Part shown: one piece after another, positions 26,491-28,081 of the stretch
Layout: every line of letters begins with the position of its first letter
Position numbering within the stretch: position 1 is the first letter of the stretch
From: Caecitellus pseudoparvulus
Taxonomy: Eukaryota > Bigyra: Bicosoecida
Assembly: GCA_965644315.1 (NCBI GenBank)
Contig: CBFFRQ010000138.1
Span: 1 to 28,081 of the forward strand
Reading direction: 5' to 3'
DNA length: 28,081 bases
Translations under genes and position numbers: made by a program
The notes under the pieces: model-generated
What the model was told of the DNA's origin: nothing
Seen by the model: the letters and a program-made list of their open reading frames with translations, nothing else
Database searches by the model: none

Positions 26491-27453
26491 TGAAGTTGCA
26501 CCACTGCAGTAGATCTTGCCCGCATGAAGCCAGCTGGATCTGGCAAGCTTCGCACCCAGCCGCCCCCATTCTGCATTATTTTGCCATCAGAACTCCTTGG
26601 GGCAGCTATTGCAATGTTCGCTTGGGCTGCTTGCTTCTCAAAGTGACGCCCATGCCGACTTCGACACTCCCTCACAATCCTGCTCTTCAACGCCACTCTC
26701 CTCCCCATTCACTGCCAGATCAACACCGGCAACTGAGCCATACACAAGCGCACCCACATGCTAGGTGTCACTGCGTCACTCAGGTCCGTGTTGTCGCTGG
26801 ACTCTGGCTTTGCCTCCCATTTCGCCGAATGCAAGAATAAGTTGCCATCACAGGCAGATCCTCTTGCTCACCTTTATGCTTGAAAGGAATAATCGAAGAG
26901 AACGCTCAACACACATACACCGGACTCCAAATGCACCCGTCTTTGTGATCTCTGCAGCGGCTGCCTCAGCCTGTGTCCCCGCCTTTTCACGATGCTGGAG
27001 TGGCTTCGAAACATCCAACGTCTCATGTTCAGCCTCAGTACCTGCTGCTTGCAAAATCCAGCACCTGCCGAACGCCGTTGCGGGCCTTGCCCTGGACTCT
27101 GCAAGGCATTCAAGTTCATGGAGGCTTCTCGCGGAACTAAAGGCTTGCTACTGCTCCCCGTAGTGCCACGGAGAGTGCCATGGCAGTAAGAAACTCTTTG
27201 AACTTCACCTTCAGCCACAACATGCACCTTGGCTTTGGCGGTATTGCAGCAGTTTGCCAAGTGTGTCCTAAACTGAACTGCTGCGACGCGGTCAACGTGG
27301 AATGGAGGCTCGCTTGCGAGCTGCATCCGCGCTTTGATGCTGACCGACATTGCGCGTCAAGGCTCTTGGCATGCCAAGGCATCTTCTGCGTGCAGTCTTC
27401 AACCTGGCCCTGAGCCTGTGAGCCTCGATACCCGAAGCTCACCATCACTTTGT
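26491..27453. other. Region without a recognised gene
   Basis: No supported gene. Minus-strand frames at 27448-27137 and 27054-26848 are modest in length and could be exons or 3' UTR of the gene at the right edge or of an unseen gene, but they show no domain and no clear splice sites were confirmed. The 3' end of the ankyrin-like gene must lie at the left side. Confidence 0.35.
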
Positions 27454-28050
27454 CTACACAGCTTTCGCAGCGCTAATGATCAGCCGAACGAAGAATGACA
27501 GTGCCGCCACGACCGCTGAACCAATCACACTGTACACATATGTCGTGGACAACGTGATGGTGCACTTTGAAGATGCAAACAGTGGAAGCTGTATGCCCTT
27601 GTATCTCGAGTTCCATGCTTCTGCAACGGCTGTTGCATGGAGAATTCCTTGCATACGACTCAGGGCAACTATGGGAGTCTGCGTTCCTTTATCCGATGCT
27701 CGCGAGCCAGAGGATTTCTGATCCGTTCCGCCCCTGCTATGAGCCCGACCTCCCGTGGTGTGGCCATGGAACCCTCCGGAACCACTTTGTTCCTGCTCTG
27801 AATCAGATTGGTTGCGAGTCTGGAACATGTAGCTGCTCATGGCGTGGGGCTCCATGCCCCCCAACGCTCGATACCGCATGCCCGAGATAGCCTTCACAGT
27901 GTCTTGATCCACTCTGAAAAGCTGTTCCAGGAGTCTGCCCAGGACTGCAGAGTACACGACGCATATGATCTCTAGTGACCAGAACGCTGGGTTCAGGATG
28001 ACATCTTCATACGTGTCGTCATGAAACTTGCCAATAACAAGGGTCGCACT
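27454..28050 (-). CDS. Membrane protein, C-terminal exon, partial at window edge
   Basis: The minus-strand frame is open from about 28050, just after a stop at 28053-28051. A candidate acceptor there (CACTGAAG, exon from 28048) suggests that earlier exons lie beyond the window. Two hydrophobic segments are visible: one near the start (FWSLEIICVVYSAVL) and one at the very end (VYSVIGSAVVAALSFFVRLI). They are separated by a Ser/Gly/Gln-rich hydrophilic stretch of about 90 residues. The protein ends AAKAV. The family is not recognised. It resembles the last helices and loop of a multi-pass protein, but a short protein starting at an internal Met is possible. Confidence 0.5.
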   Translation of the reverse strand, partial: SATLVIGKFHDDTYEDVILNPAFWSLEIICVVYSAVLGRLLEQLFRVDQDTVKAISGMRYRALGGMEPHAMSSYMFQTRNQSDSEQEQSGSGGFHGHTTGGRAHSRGGTDQKSSGSRASDKGTQTPIVALSRMQGILHATAVAEAWNSRYKGIQLPLFASSKCTITLSTTYVYSVIGSAVVAALSFFVRLIISAAKAV

Positions 28051-28081
28051 TCAGTGCACAGTGTTTCGTTTCCTGGCTGCC

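Noticed and set aside
1-28081. tRNA, rRNA or CRISPR arrays
   Set aside because: None was recognised on either strand by reading; the regular repeats present are telomeric or protein-coding.

Overview
The window is eukaryotic nuclear DNA, most likely from a GC-rich alga or other protist. It has a long TTAGGG-type telomeric repeat tract, non-LTR (LINE-like) retrotransposons, a type II membrane glycosyltransferase gene with two canonical GT-AG introns, Ser/Thr/Pro-rich stalked surface proteins, and a multi-pass membrane protein with a Cys-rich ectodomain of the kind common in protists. The species cannot be named from the sequence. Nothing looks prokaryotic: there are no operons, Shine-Dalgarno-led genes or CRISPR arrays.

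Layout, left to right. (1) 1-2333: RCC1-A, a signal-peptide protein with seven RCC1-like repeats. Its Ser/Pro stalk is cut off abruptly by telomeric DNA. (2) 2329-3402: about 1.07 kb of (CCCTAA)n. (3) 3402-10971: a head-to-tail chain of 5'-truncated non-LTR retrotransposons with open reverse-transcriptase frames (RT1, RT2), then a very short 3' fragment. They share a 3'-terminal signature (ATGCATTGAA, a few bases, then CTAACCC or its start). (4) 10973-11053: an 81-bp imperfect palindrome. (5) 11141-13415: RCC1-B, a decayed paralogue of RCC1-A in opposite orientation. (6) 13644-15143: a protein of ten 38-residue ankyrin-like repeats. (7) 15653-20696: a large membrane protein gene on the minus strand, broken by a frame change and by an in-frame UGA at an apparent Cys position. 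(8) 21455-22232: a 5'-truncated second copy of RT1. (9) 23207-24744: a GT77-like glycosyltransferase in three exons. (10) 25555-26490: a second 38-residue-repeat ankyrin-like gene. (11) 27454-28050: the last exon of a membrane protein running off the right edge.

The most notable structure is at 2.3-11.0 kb. The C-rich telomere strand and the sense strand of every retroelement point the same way. Each 3' end abuts a unit complementary to the TTAGGG overhang, and each 5' end is truncated and faces the telomere. That is the arrangement expected if element RNAs were repeatedly reverse-transcribed onto a chromosome end that was later capped by telomerase. The sequence beyond the telomere, RCC1-A, is an inverted paralogue of the gene just inside it. 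The locus therefore looks like a fossil chromosome-end fusion between two related subtelomeres, unless 2329 is an assembly misjoin.
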